Counted from the stretch's first letter, positions 38,092 to 52,634 are shown. The stretch: DNA of 64,000 nucleotides from Capitella teleta (GCA_000328365.1 KB312243.1:136178-200177); one strand, 5' to 3'. Notes: a model not told the origin generated them from the sequence alone. Program-made: numbers and translations.

Positions 38092-41000
38092 ACCATACGT
38101 GCAACATATCTCAGCAAAATCATTTCAGAGCTAAAACAAACACGAATGACACCAATTCCGCTTCTGAGGCATACGGAAGAGGAAAAATTACACCAACGAC
38201 CTTAACGAGTAGAGTGAATAATGCATTATCGTTGTTGCTTCCAAGTACATGTTCTGAAGCTCGTTGATGATCTAGCTGAAGCTACATATCAGGGAAAGAC
38301 AGACAACATGGTACATGTGGCAGAAATTTGACGCACAGTTTATTTAAAGAAAATGACTGAATATTGATTTTAATGAGAAACATAATTTATGTTACATAAT
38401 ATAAACTGAAATCCAGGTTAGTAATTCAAGAAAACACGGTTACTTTGTGCAGTGAGCAGAGCCCTGTTCAACCTTTTACGGTGGGCTACCTATGCTCATG
38501 TATGCATGCAAAGCAGCTGTGGTCCTTGCTAAGAGGTCCTCTCAGGTCGTTAAGGTCAAATGATGAATCATTTAAGCATCAAATGCACAACTCTCAAATG
38601 GATCAATTTGAGCCAGGATTGGAATTGCTGAAAATTGGGTTAAATTTCACTCGCTCCGAGGAATAATGACGCATTCTGTGATCAGGCAAACTCAATTTGG
38701 TTGATATATTGCCAACAATACTCATCGTTTGTTATATATAAACAACCGTTGAATGCGTTTATAGTAGTGCCATCCTTGATTATCTTGATACAATCTGGAA
38801 TTCTAGATCCGAAGATGTCAATTACACAATTGACATAATTAACATAATTAACATAATGAACATAATGAACATAATTTCCAGAAACTTGCTTTGGTAAACG
38901 TTTGAAGGAAGGGGAAAAATAAAGAGTCGGCAATATGCTAAATCACTGAGACCAAATTCCGAAATGGCTTGTGTAACAGCGAAGCTGACTCAGGACTGTA
39001 ATGGAACCACAAGTTACCACATTCTTTTCCCTGCCCATATAATAAACACAGGTATGCAGTCATTCCTCTGAATAATTATGTGATGATTGTGTTAAGCAAA
39101 GGGTGATTCGCACGATCACTTCACGCTCTTTCTCTCTTCGTATTTGGCTTTAAAAAGTAACTTCCTTACTTGGTCCAAATTTTCTATTGGGTTTCTAGTT
39201 CTGTGTGGGCAATTTAACACAAATGCACGTGTCAGTGCTACTTAGCATAATTTATTAGCTCAATTTGAAACTCACTGAGAGCAATCTGTTTGGGTAAAGG
39301 TGAAATTATAAAATATATCCTGAATGTTCATTTATTACATATTGAGAGGAATTAAAATGCAAGAAGTTTCTCAAATTGACACATTAATGGGATTAATATA
39401 CCTACCGGGTAATAATTAACCTTTTCTCAAAGGTGTATTACATAATCATAAACAATGTATTTTCAGCTCACAATTAAGCCAATTGCAGATCATTTTCTCG
39501 GATACCATATCATTCATTACATGATTGTATTGGAGATAACACGATAAAGAAAGTTGATGAAGATAAAGCTGATAAGCCAACATCAAAAATGTTTTTGGGA
39601 GGAAAAATTACCACCAAAAAATGAGCCATGCATAAGCAGCACATGCAAATATAAGTTTTCAGATGAAATGTGATTTCATGGTAACCAAGCACCTGATGTT
39701 CTCAACTAACGTGTCATAAGTGCCCCCACCTCCTCGCCTTTGTCCTTCACACTTTTTCAAGGTCATCTGAGTGACAGGTGCTGACGTATGTCTTACACAC
39801 AAGGAAAAAAATGTAGAAATGCACCTAAAAAGTTCATTCTCAATCCACAAAGTTTTAAGTTTTAAAATTTAGAAGTTTTGTAATTTAAACCAATAAAAAT
39901 CAACCTGGAGTACTCTTCCTTGAAATTTGAATTTCCTTTGTGAAATTCCCTTTGGAATTCATCTGATGCATCTTGGAGGCATTCAGTGCAGCTACAAGTG
40001 TTGGGACGAACAAATATAATATATTTATGCCGTTGGAAATATTTCTGTGTGAGTGAAAGTGATTAATTATTAAAGGTCATATTAATTACAGATATGCCGT
40101 TGGAAATATTTCTGTGTGAGTGAAAGTGATTAATTATTAAAGATCATATTAATTACAGATTCAGTTTCTAAGTACAAGTTATCCCCAATATCCTGATAAT
40201 AGAAAGAAATTGTATAAGATAGTTTATCCTATAATAAGCTAAAGTATTTGCTTAAAGAAGGTTAGTGACTCAGTGCTGTCTTACAGTAAATCCAACAAAG
40301 GCAGTCTGCAACAAAAATTATAGCAATCAAGGAGATAACGATAAAGTGTACCCCACTTAATGAGCATATATGGTATTCATGATAGTGCTTGTAGAAGTAA
40401 TTAAGTGAAGCCAAGCTGCTAATGCTATGTGATAACACTAGATCATGAATCATGAATGAGAAGAGATGAGGTAAAATAATTAATTTAGCTTTAAATTAAT
40501 TAGGGTGTGTCATTCACTCAAGCCCCCTGAACTTGACTCAAGGCCATATGGCTGAGCCACTCATCAGTTCCAATTATCCACTTTATTATGATATTTATAA
40601 TTGTGATTGTTAACCATGTTTCATTTATTTATGATAATTATTGTAAGTATTGACCTGTCAAAGTACATTTCTCAATAAAACCCTAATGACTATTTTTATT
40701 GGCATAATTATTAAATAGTAGGACATTCAATGGCTATTCTCTTATATTACGACTATATAGGTCGTGGCTCGGACTTGACAACCATTTTTATTGCGACCCA
40801 GGACTGACGTAAGCGGGTCAGTCGGTCACTCAGTCAATTCGCTGCACGGCATGTGACTGCATGTCACTGTATAAAGTATTAGTATAGCTGTCATTACAAG
40901 ATGCTCACCTTAGGGCGGAAAATCCAACGTCTGATGGTAAACATTTTGGGTTAAAATTGAATCAAACACATTCTATCATACTTGAAGTTTGTTTTAAAAG

Positions 41001-42333
41001 ACACACGGATATTCGGAGGCAGCGAGCAGCCCCACCAACTCCAGTGAGAAAAACAAAAACACTGCCAGACTTGTGACCATTGCTCTTTAAATGACGTCAC
41101 GTCCGCCACAACAGAGTGCATTATGAATTCAGACTTTCGTCAATAAATGCGTTATGATTCGTACAGGATCCGTGGGAAATATTTACCTGGGACTTGTGGT
41201 CAATAAGGCAGATTCGTTGTTTCAAGTATGATTTTGGAATTGACGGGTTAAAAAATTCTGCCCAAAAATGGAGGCAAAATTAACTCTAGTCCCTTGGCGA
41301 TTGTGCATACCATATATGTTGCATATATGTACAAACGACTGTATATTAAAAATTGAAGAAACAAATTAAAACCAAGTTCTAGCATTCACCAAAGACATAA
41401 TTAATATTATGAATGTGTTACATGTTGCCAGTATTCACACGTAATACAAATGCATGTCACTAGCTTAGCTTCAATCTAGCAGCACAGCTACGCAATCATG
41501 AGATGAACGTGCATTTGCATAATTAATAAAAAATAACAAAGAAAGCGTTGGTTACCGCTAGTTCACGCCAGACATGGATTTTAATAGCAGTCAACAAATT
41601 CACGAATTCCATCATTTAGAAATATTCATTTTCTTAAACTGTGCATTGCATACCTCTTTAAAATTGTAGCTAGCATATTATGCGGTATAAAAATACCAGC
41701 AATGCGTTTAATTATCACAGACAGACATAATTATATGAGTAATGCATAAAAGTATATACATGTAATCGAATACAGTATCACATGCTGAGCATTTTAAAAT
41801 TATTTATGCTAGAATTGCTGAGCATCTAAGTCAGAATAAACTGCTACCACACATACCAACATATTTAAAAGGCCACTTAATTAATTATTCCACTTCTATG
41901 GAAGTCAATGAAAGGTTTCATAATTATTGGAATGAACAAAATAGGATAAAATTAGTTCCATTGGATATTGCACATCTGCACTTTTTATCTTTTTTTTTTT
42001 GTCAGAGATCTTGCAAAATAATTAAAAACATCACGCACAAATATCTACTTTCAGTTCCGACAGTTCACAAGTTCAAAATGGATTAATAAATATCACGATA
42101 TGCAAAAACAGTAATAAATAAAACACAAAACTTCAAATAAAACAATTGTTCTGGATGTAGAGCCAGCAACTGTTATATCACAGATAACTTCAAAGATGAG
42201 AATAATTGTAAATTTGCATAAAATGAGAGCATAACACCAATTTTGATCACGACCGTGCTGTTTCAAACACAAAATGGCCGATTGAATATTTAGACCCTAA
42301 TAAATCATAAACAAATAACAATTGATTGACCAA
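38092..42333. other. Intergenic region without a recognised gene
   Basis: Short repeats only: AACATAAT(T/G) units near 38829-38877, a two-copy 67-bp tandem duplication at 40026-40160, one exact TGCGTTATGATT (41148-41159) and a degenerate neighbour (41117-41128). A sequence resembling a minus-strand splice donor (CTAAG/GTGAGC) ends at 40909 and could be a 5' UTR exon of the LST2 gene. ORFs here are short and lack coding character. Confidence 0.55.
40026..40160. repeat. 67-bp tandem duplication
   Basis: Two nearly identical copies of a unit starting TATGCCGTTGGAAATATTTC, the second at 40093. Confidence 0.92.
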
Positions 42334-45300
42334 TCAGAAGAGGTCCTCAAATCTCTCCTGTCGACTCGTCTGCCGAGAGAGACGGCCACGAGCAGACGCA
42401 GTTCCACGGAATATAGCGTTGCGCAAAAGAGCCTCGATATTGTAGAGAGAATCCTTCGACTGTTGTTCCATTTTCTCCAATTTGACCTCCAATCTGTCCA
42501 AGCGATGGTTGACCAAATCAACGGCCCCTCCCACCAAAGACCGCTGACGGTTTGCTTCCCAGGCTGACCGTGTTCCTCTCTCCGCACTATCTTCCTCTCT
42601 CTCCTCCACTCTGACGTCGCCAATCCTGGCATAAGTCCCATCAGATATCGTGCCTCGCAGTCGATTGAAGTTCAGCTCATCATAATTGTCATCCTCGCTG
42701 CTGGATTCTTTATCTACTGTTTTTTTCTTCGCCTCCTCATTTGCCTGCGGGTGAAACGCCTTCAGATTCAATATTACGCTGAGTACTGTTACAGTACCGC
42801 TAAGGTCTCTCTGTTTTTATGAGTGAGCACGGCTTGAAGCGAAGGCCAACGAGAGAACGCTCGCTGAGAATCTTCCTCCTCCTCTGGCTCCTCCTCCCTG
42901 ATCGGAGCCGGCGTCTGCAAATAATAAACACAATGACTGCAAAAGAGAACGGCATTCAACGTACAGGAACATTGTATCCACATTCGGCCAAAGCAGCGTT
43001 CAGGGAAGAATTCGAATCCTGATGCTGCAGCATCATGGAGCGCGTCTTGCGGTAAACCAGAGGAGGACGAGATTGTGCCTTTAACGCCAGTTTGTTCTGT
43101 TCCGCTTCAAACATCTGCTGGTCAAGCAAACGGTCATCGTGCATCGTCTTGGCCATCTCATCAACTCTGCAAGCAGTGCTTTCATCAGCAAAGGTAATTT
43201 CAAGCATTTTGACAAAATTATTGAAAATTGTAGAAATGTTTAAAATTTGATATGCCTTGATTAGTCAGAGGTGGAGGTGGATTGAAAAACTTACAGTGAA
43301 AATGTTGTTTGGTCTGAGATGCTGTTTTAAGGTTCAGAATATTCAATAACAGAAACAAATGTTAGTCGTAGCTTGCAAACAGGAATACACATTGCTTGTT
43401 TGTGAGAAAAGATCTCACAAACATCAAAGCTAAAGAATAAATTAACAAAGAATAAAATAAGAGAAATTCACCCTAAAGAAGATTACGACCAAAAAAACTC
43501 AAAAAGTCACTTCATCATATCACCTGTGATAAATAAACTGAATTTTCGAATCCAAATTCTCTTGTTCAAAATATTTCAAGCGATTAATGTACTGTTTGCA
43601 ACATTCGCGCTCAAAGATATCCAGCATGTCCTCATGGTGCCTTTCAAAGTGACCTACGAAAATCGTAAATTAAAACTAAACACAAGCGTAGAAGAGAGTA
43701 GATCTATGCAGGAAATAAAGCGCGGGGAGATATATCAGTCTATTGTTTAATTGTACCGATGCCTAATGCCTTCCATGCAGGTGAGCTGAGGGGAGATGTG
43801 GGAACCACGTCGACTCATGTCTTGCAACAATTGTCGCTTCATCTCCTTCTCAAAAATGTCCAACATTTGAACAGATTTTGATATCGGTTCTTCGTCTTTA
43901 AATTTCATCATCATCAGCAGCAGCAGCATGAGGGGTAAGGAGTTTTTAGCAAAAATCATAGTGAAAGAATAGGTAATTCTGTCTAACTAACTAACATGCA
44001 AATCATTGATTTCTATCAAATCACTTAATTAGATTAATTCAAAAGACAAGCCTTTAAGCTCATTCAACTTTGTCTCATGTTATCTTATGAAATATATCTC
44101 GTGCGAAAGAGAGATCTCACCCACCGACGGCTCTTGGTTTACAGCAAGTGGATTTGAAGAACCATCGTAAGACAAGGAAAATGTGCTCAAAGATGATGAA
44201 AGGAGGCGCTAGCATCGGCTTCTGCTCGTACTCGATGACCAAGAAGTACAAACCAAATTTCCAGATGCGGAACGAGTTGGTCTGAATCTCATTAAAGACG
44301 TTGCTGTGGTGTTGATAACATGTTACATAATCAGATCAAAGAGAGCGAGAGAGAAGAGCTCACTTGAAGATTGCAATCAGAATATTGAGCAGAAGAAGGT
44401 TTCCAAAGAGCAAATAAAGAGCGGTCAGCACCGGAACTAGCCAATTGAAGCTCGGGCAGGGAGTGCCGTCACTCTGCATGGTGCTGTTACCCAAGCAGTC
44501 ATCCGTCCGACCTGCAAACACTGAATTACACGAGACCATCACCTCTGTTCAACATTACCTTCAAGTTCTTCCAAGTAAAGTTCTCCGTAGATTTGCCAAT
44601 AGGGATAATACGTGACATCCTTAAAGAAGCTGCCATAAAATTCGCGCACTGGGTACATCAAGGAAAGGCTGGAGACGCCGTACGCCAGAAGGAACACTGC
44701 CAGGATCATCATGTACAGAATCAACTCCTGAAGCTGTTCCAGATGTTGTCAATATTTGGTTGAGCAGCGCATGGCTGACCTACCATGCGAGCGATCATGA
44801 CTAGCTTGGGGCCGAGGAAGCTGCTTGCCGAGTATTCACGCAACACACGCACGTAAAGCAGCACGCAGTTGATGGCGTAGACGGACTTTGCTTCCAAGAA
44901 GTATCCGGGGACGATACGCAGAATGAAGCCTATGATGGCCAGCAGCAGAATGACCAAATCAATGCGGTTGAAGAGGGAGAAGTTCCACCAATCGATCAGA
45001 CGCACAAGCATGGAGCTTGCCCTCGACTGGCAAAACATCTTGAATAGAACTTAGTATATGCCTGCTGAGGAAGAGATGAAGTACTTCTCTGACTTCCTCC
45101 ACAAGCAAAGTGAACATCCAGCCGAGGACAATCCACTCCATCGTGGTGATCGTAGCTCGGTAACTGAACAGCAGCATGTAGCAATAGAGGAAGATGAACA
45201 GCACGTACATCATCTGCAAACAGAATTGAATAATCCCACCCGAATGGAGAGGTTCTTCGCACTCACCACATTGGATGCAAACTTCACGGCAGGCGCCCTG

Positions 45301-48300
45301 AAAAAAGTCGAGAACTTCTCTCGGGCACTCATAGGGTCCGCCACCGTGTCGTGCATGTATCTCACTCGTACGAGAACCAGAAACGGAAAGAAAATTGCCA
45401 GAACGATCTGAATGAAAGCGATTTGCATATTCATGAAGAACGAGGTCAAACAGTGACTGACCCCTATCCATCGGGATGCGATGCCTTTCTTCCACATCAG
45501 ATCCAACGTGTTTTGGCAGCACAAAGACGAGAGGAACTCCTGGGGCGTTACGTAACAAAAACTGTATTCAAAACTGAGACTAACCTCATCGTGAGCATTG
45601 GCGGCCATTTCCAAGCAGTTGATGTCTCCCCACGTTTTGTACTTGTAGCCAATCAGCAAAGACGCCTTTTCCGGATCAGTGTTATGACACTCATCCAGAA
45701 CCTTCATTGCCAACTGTTCAAACTCCCTGCAATTTTCAAAATGACGAGGGTCACTCAAGTTTCAAATTCTCACTGTTTGTTATTGTTGTAAACCTCGAGA
45801 AGATCAGAGTCATAATGAGCGACCTTGGAGGCCAACGACCTGAAGATGGTCGTGGCAGCGAGAGCAGAAGGGATCGACTCATGACAACGCTCCCAGAGAA
45901 ACTTTGCCATCTCTTGCCTGAAACGTGTCCCCAAAAATCAAAGGAAATATTCTGACTGCAAAGACGAACCGGTTCATGAGGACGCTCCACAGAAAGAGCT
46001 CACGGAACGGCTGCTCAAAGATGTCCTCATCGTTGGCATCAGGAGGAACGTCACGCTCGTACAACTCTTCGTGATGGTGGCCGATGAGTTTGCGGAGAAG
46101 TTCGGCAACGTCTTTCAGGCAGAAAACGAGATTTGAGCATTGCTTCATGAGCAGCATTCGAAGGTGGCTCATCTTGGGGGCCTGGTCAGTGGAATGGTTC
46201 GTAGAATTAAGAGCGATCGGAATTGAGACTCACGGCATTGTAGAGGAAACGCAGGCGCGACACTGTGAGATACTCGTGCATGACTAATCCGTTCTGGAGG
46301 AGGAGTCGCACAAAGTTGACTTTATCGTCAACTAAAGCTTCGGTCATGATGTCATCGAGACTTCCTGAGCGGTGGTAAGTAAGGGGTCATATAGGGGTCA
46401 TACAGGTCATGTAAAAGTCACTGACCTGTGGGCCACTCCATATCCAGATTGAATATCTTCTCCTCGGCTATGTCGCACCGGTTCCAGGTAATGGCCAATT
46501 TCAGCTGATCGTGGAGCTGCTTCGTATCAATGGCACCTTGGCCTTGAAATTATGGAAAATAAATACGACTCTGACACCCTAAAAACGACAAACTCAACCT
46601 TTGAGCAAAGCGGACAGAATTGCGAGATCAAATTCTTCATTTTTATTCATGTCAAAGACGGTGATCTGCAAATAAAATTCACGATTAATGATGCAAAAAT
46701 CCCAAAATCTTCTCTCCCTCACCAAGTTTTCATTCTCGCAGCATTTCATGACAATCTCCGCATATTTACAAGTCAATTTCGCCGCCTCTTCAGCACTTTC
46801 TCTGCTCGTCCAAGTCTTTCCATACGCGGCGTGCAATTTGTCCTCTAAGATTGGCTGGTGTTTCTCGTGCATTTTGCGTTCTCCTCTGTTAAACAATCGA
46901 GCGTGAGGAAGCGGAAGATGAGCTCCTCAGAGAACCCCACCTGCGAGTGGTCACGGTGTGGGTGAACGCGTAAGCCAGAATGTCCGCCGCTCGTCCTGTG
47001 CCTTCGCAAACCACGACAGGAATGCGCTGAGTCAAAGAGCGGTACACATCATCGAGGGCATCGTAGCCTCCCTCCACCAAAACAATCACGACAGGAATGC
47101 CCTCTCCAGCATCTGCAATATATCAGTAGAATAGAGTAACTAACATTCAGCCTGAGATAGAGGTACCACCTTCTCCATCTATAGGATTCACTGGTGACGA
47201 GAGTCTCTTCTCCAAACGAGCGCGGAATTCAGCTACGCCCCCGTAGCGGTTACGAAGCCCGTCATCAACCAGCATGAAGTGCGTGTGGTTGTGATTCAGC
47301 GACACTGGCTCACCGTGACGAATGATGTTGTTCACTTTATATTGCGCGTTCCAGGAACCCTGGAATTCCTTTTGCGATCAAAATCTCCTTTGATGATCAA
47401 TCTCATAACTTACGTGACCATCGTTGGATGTGAGCGTACTGCGCCGTTCCACGTATCCCCAGGGCGCAATTCCAATGCAGCGCAGCGTGTGGGTCATGCC
47501 GTGTTTGTCCCAATTATAGGACTGAGCCTCCGAGACGGAATCTCCAAACGCTTTCATGATTCCCATATTGCAGCCGGACGTAATGATCCACGCGTTGGTT
47601 GTCTGAGCTGCCTGATTAATCACAATGCAGTTTAATGCACGGCTTAGTTCTCTTTTGGTTAACGCACCTCCACCATTCCTCTGTTGAAAACTTCCTTCTT
47701 CTTTCCATCCAACTTGAAGTTCTTGGCACCCCCGATGACTGTGATGACGAGGTTGGCCTTGCGAGGTTGATCCATCTTCCAATGCTCCTTCATCAAGGTC
47801 ACCACAAGGTCAATCGGGGTGTCATTTGATAGACGCACAAACTGGAGGAGATGGTTAAATCCTGCAAATTCTTAGGATCACTGACCTTTGACGGTTTTCT
47901 TCCACCCAATCCTTCATAAACGAAATCAATTTTCCCGAAGGCGTCTGTTGGAAATTCGCGAATGTCTTCTTCTGCGTTCCATACATCTCCTTTGGATACT
48001 GAGCCAAGGTCATTTTCAAGGACAGTCATACCTGCTTATTCAAAACAATCATTAGCACAGCATTCCTTCAACAACTGCTTGAATATGCCTGGTATGTGTT
48101 ATTATGGTATGTAATTACATGACAGGATTTTTATGGAAACGTACAAATTTATTTCGCACTCGACGGACATGTTATATACTAGCATTGAACCATAAATACT
48201 CATCCAGATCACTATAGTGTCTTTCATAGAACTGTCACCTGATGCCATGCGAGTTCTTCTAGCTATGCAAACTGTTGCTTTAAGCATTACATAACTATGG

Positions 48301-49135
48301 GATACGCCTTCTGAGGGTTAACAGGGCGATTTTTGTGGAGTGGGGTTGTATTGGAAGTCAGGCTGACATACTCTCAGCCTTAACGCACTGCGGTTGTAAC
48401 TGGGACAATGTGAGAATTGAAATAATCAAGTACTGACCATGTTGGTAGTAGTCAGGTATTCCAACCGTTCCTTTGATATGTCGTTCTGGAAGCTCTCCAC
48501 AATGACATCTGAAGAACAAAAGGTCAGCTAAGTGCAAATGCTCTACCTTACACAGGACACTCACTTCACAAGGCCTTGCTTGGACGGCTTGGGAACGAAA
48601 TGAATGCACTCCTTCCGTTTTATATTGTTACGAAGAAATGATATAACATTTACTTTCCGCAGCTATTGAAACAACGAGAAAAAATATAATTATACAGTGC
48701 TCAGCTAAAATTGTACAATTATGTACAACAGAATTGGTAGTTGATTCATTCTCTTAAACAATGAGACGCAAGGTTGATGGCTCTCGTTCCCAATACCCAG
48801 ACATTCCCAGAGTGACTAGTGCTAAGCTTCCGAGACTTACCACTGTGACTCAATCTACTCTGTACAAGGAAATATATCATCACAAAACACAATAAAATGA
48901 CTACAATCAATTACATTATTTTTCATGTTCCTTGCACACATACCTCATAGTTGTAAGCAGCTTCCTCTTCTTCATTGAATCTCTGAAATCGATTCCTTGA
49001 AGTTGGCGAGCGACTTCTCTTGATGTTTTCAGGGAACGTGTCGGGCGAAAGTTCGCCAACTGTCAGTCTTCGTATGCTGCCTATCTTACTTGTTGGCATC
49101 ACACTGCTCTTGGAGGAGGAAAATTGCAGAGTCAT
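42334..49135 (-). CDS. TRPM-family cation channel
   Basis: Twenty-seven exons read from 48944-49135 down to 42334-42759 with consistent phase, giving about 1,440 residues. The main ones are 48565-48662, 48438-48508, 47886-48031, 47668-47841, 47414-47611, 47167-47368, 46941-47112, 46723-46885, 46599-46665, 46426-46542, 46234-46364, 45970-46181, 45774-45917, 45585-45726, 45462-45539, 45267-45407, 45085-45213, 44784-45038, 44559-44727, 44364-44511, 44125-44303, 43757-43895, 43524-43640, 42965-43166 and 42798-42914. The N-terminal half is the TRPM homology/SLOG region (DAFGKIDFVYEG, AWIITSGCNMGI, CIGIAPWGYVE, PVVVCEGTGRAADILAYA). Six membrane spans follow. The pore segment YYPYWQIYGE precedes S6 (LLLLNILIAIFN) and a TRP helix (WKFGLYFLVIEYEQKP). 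The C-terminus ends in a coiled coil (HRLDRLEVKLEKMEQQ). There is no alpha-kinase (TRPM6/7) or NUDT9-H domain (TRPM2). Ca2+/monovalent cation conduction is inferred from the family. Two micro-exons between the first two exons (near 48730-48860, adding 45 nt) are possible. Confidence 0.93.
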
Positions 49136-51443
49136 CTTTTCATTTCTGAATCTGAAGAGAAAATCCCAGTTATCAAATTCCTCCTTTTCTAATATAATAA
49201 TGTAAAATACAATTTAATTTTAGAGCTAGACTTCAGCAATTACATTTCTAATCTCCTCTCAGCTAAATTAACACTTGATAAATTGCTTTAACATATTTAT
49301 TAATTATTCTACAGCATTATTTATAATATAATAAAAGACTGCATGAAAGTTTTATGATAATGTGCTTGAAAGTGAAATTGACAACAGAGCAAAGGGCTCA
49401 CCCCAGACTTGAGTTTGATTTCACTTTTCATTATAAGAGTTTCACTTGAAATATATTTGGGATACACAATTTTTGTTTTGTGTTTTCTGTAAAGCTAAAA
49501 AGTGATAACAGAAAGACACAACAGGAATTAGAGAGTTTTTAACATGGTGGCGACATGGCACCACTTAGGCCATTAGGGCGCAATGTTAAGACAATTACCA
49601 GGCCTTTAATGGGCTATATGCTGGCTTGTGCTACTGTATAATGTTATATGTGTCATGTTATATGATTCAATAATTCATTAAATTAATTGAAAAGAATATA
49701 AATATAAAATTAAAATTATAAATTATATGAATAGTACGTTATCTGGTATCAGGGTTATAACTTCAACTTCAAATATGTCTGCTTTCATGTAAGGGAATCT
49801 CCAGCAAAAACTAGGTGGCATGATTTATGTTCATATAAATTGGATCATGTTGGTTACCTTGCGAGCATCATGCGCCACTGGTAGGGGCTGCCATCTTGGA
49901 TTTGCCAGGCGACCAATAAACAATGTCATCTATAATCAAACTTGTGCATTTGAATGAACTAAATTAGAATTGTTAATAGTCATAATAAGTAGATAAGGGA
50001 CATAAAATCGTTATTGGTACATATTTAAGATGGTCATTTATTGCTGTAACGAGATATAACCTCTAATCTTTGTGAAATATCAACCGGGAATAGCGAATAC
50101 GTTGTGGGTTTTTTTCCGACTACAATTTAAGGTTGAGTAAATTGTGTTATTCTAAATGCGTTATGATTGTCTAAAATGCTCGAGCAGATAGAAACAGGAG
50201 TGTTTGCATGATTTTATAGGGGACTGCACGTACAGATGTACTACACAATTTACCATCTGGCCAGTCAACGTACTACCACTGGTCCATAACTACTGCTAAA
50301 TACTACTGGAAGCGTTGAGAAACCATTGCAGATTGCTTGTATTACAAATTTAAAATCACAACAAAATAGCTATCCACAAGGTTTCTGGATCGAGAGTCTG
50401 GTCGGAATAAACAATTGCTTGCAAAATTACGGAGCCATTCCTTGTCATCTATCCACTATGTCACACCTATAAGCAAGCTCATTTCGATTGAGTTATAGAC
50501 TAGTACATCTATTGAGTGGTTATCAATGTTTACTGTCTTCTTCAGTCGAGGAGTTCGCTTCTCGCAAACAGCGCTCTTGACGGTGCACTAAAATGCGTAA
50601 TTTAAAAATGGAGGTATTCGTACTAATACGCTCAAGCATTCGATCAAAACGTGTAGATTGAATCTATTGATCCTGGTGCAAATCCTTGCGATCCCTATTA
50701 AACCTCCCGTATAAAGTACAGTACAATCTTCTTCAATCCCAACACGTACATGTCGTCTAATCCTATCGCTTAAATTGCCTACAATCTTGTACGTGCGGGC
50801 AGCTGCTCATCAATATCCAATTCATTATCACATTTTTTTCTCACATGTATGCATAAATAATGTGTAGTAGAAAACAAATTATGTCCATGAAACATTCCAA
50901 TAAATATGATGCTAATGTTCAGGATATCAAAAACGCAAATCTAATTTAGACTTACTGTAAACGAGAAATATGTGTAAATACGAAATAACGTTTTAAAGTC
51001 AAATTGAAAATAATTTTGTCTTGAACTTAATCAGTGTATATAATAGGTAAGCGGTTTTGTCGGATTTTGATTTTTTATTTCTCTGTTCCTGTTCTTTTTT
51101 TCTTTTCTTTTTTTCTTTTCTTTTTTCTCTTTTCTTTTTTTATTTGTTTTTTTGTTTTTTTAAGGAGGGTATACGAAATAAAATTATTATTATGTTGACC
51201 TTCCATTGTCACATTAAGTACTCTTAGTATACCATAACACCTCGAACATTGTAGGCCTACTTGCCGTTGGAAGATAAAACAGATGAGATTATGGTTCCGC
51301 TGTTAAGGCTGCTTCTGTACGTCATTAATTGAATTCTGCTTCACAATCAGAAAGATTGATAACTGAACTCAGTCAACAAGCGTGGAATCAATAAGGGGCG
51401 GAAGATATATATTTTTTTTAATCATTTCCTGGGTCTAAAGCTC
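49136..51443. other. Intergenic region between divergent TRPM and small TATA-driven gene
   Basis: AT-rich; no gene recognised. One exact TGCGTTATGATT is at 50157-50168, about 1 kb upstream of the TRPM start. A (T/C)-rich tract lies near 51085-51160. Confidence 0.6.
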
Positions 51444-51451
51444 TATATAAA
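51444..51451 (+). promoter_or_regulatory. TATA box
   Basis: TATATAAA is followed about 85 bp later by a good splice donor (CTACCAG/GTGCGT at 51538/51539). This suggests a TATA promoter with a noncoding first exon of about 60 nt, spliced to the acceptor at 52621-52623 just before the small-gene start codon. Confidence 0.5.
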
Positions 51452-52521
51452 GCCAATTATTCAGAGTAAAACGCACATTCAGCATCATATAATTCCGATT
51501 CCGAATTTCAACAATCTACTGAAAGAAATCCTACCAGGTGCGTAATTCGGATTTAAATGGCGTGTTTTTAACTTGTTTGATATATAATTATTTCATTGCT
51601 TGATATACATGTGTTTTATTGTTATACATGTTAACTGACATTATTTTCACATGACAATCATATTGCATGTACATATATCTGCATTAATTTATTCACATGT
51701 ACTATGAGATGGGTATGCTGTTGTTGATCTAAATCTGTTCATTATTTCATATCATATAGTGACATAGAGAAATGAAATTTGAATCCCATAATATTATTTC
51801 GCTATCATTCCATACATATAATTATCCTGCAATGTGAATGGCATACGCATCATTCTCAATTTCCTAGAATCTCGGTGGTAACGAAATACTATAAAAATCA
51901 GACCAAAAAAAAAACACAACATTTTTAATGTCAATTTAGAGAAAATAACCGATCTTAATATAAAATGATTTGATTAAGCAATTTCGAAAGTCGAATAAAT
52001 AAATCATGAATTGACCGAATCTACGAGACTACAACGTGGGTCAGGTCAGTTCAAAGCGCTGGAGAGTGCGGACAAGACGTTATGATCCATAATGGTTTTT
52101 GAGAGGAAGTTCCCTCATTTACATATGCAAATTTCCTTGTGTCCCCCACGAGAAACCACACTTCGCGGACGGCTGGTTTGAGTTGGTAAAATATTCGTAT
52201 TTTTTCGATGAATATCACATAAGTCAGATCACATTCACTCGCTGGTTTTCTACTTGAATTGTTTAAATATACAGCGCACGCCTGTGACATTCATTTGGTG
52301 GCTCCATTGTCATTGAAACGAAAAATCTCAAAATTTCTTGTGAGTGGTCGATCAGTTTCAAAATTCAAGTTTCGATTTTCCCTGAAGCGATCTGTCGTTT
52401 CATATAATGTATCAGACTATCCTCTCATGTATATAATAAGTTGTAACACAGCTGATTGTCAGTCTAATTAAACAATAACCTCATAATATTCATATTTCCC
52501 ACCCGTTGACATCCCGGTGTG

Positions 52522-52551
52522 AATCATAACGCATGTTGGTGCGTTATGATT
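52522..52551. promoter_or_regulatory. Perfect inverted pair of the dispersed 12-bp word
   Basis: AATCATAACGCA and TGCGTTATGATT face each other across a 6-nt spacer, forming a 12-bp-arm palindrome 84 bp before the small-gene ATG and within its putative 5' UTR intron. It could be a dimer binding site. Confidence 0.5.
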
Positions 52552-52634
52552 TCACTCTCAAGACAAGTGTCATTACGCAAGAGGATTATCCTCTCTCAAT
52601 ACTGAATATCATGCATTTTTCAGTTCTCTGAGCC

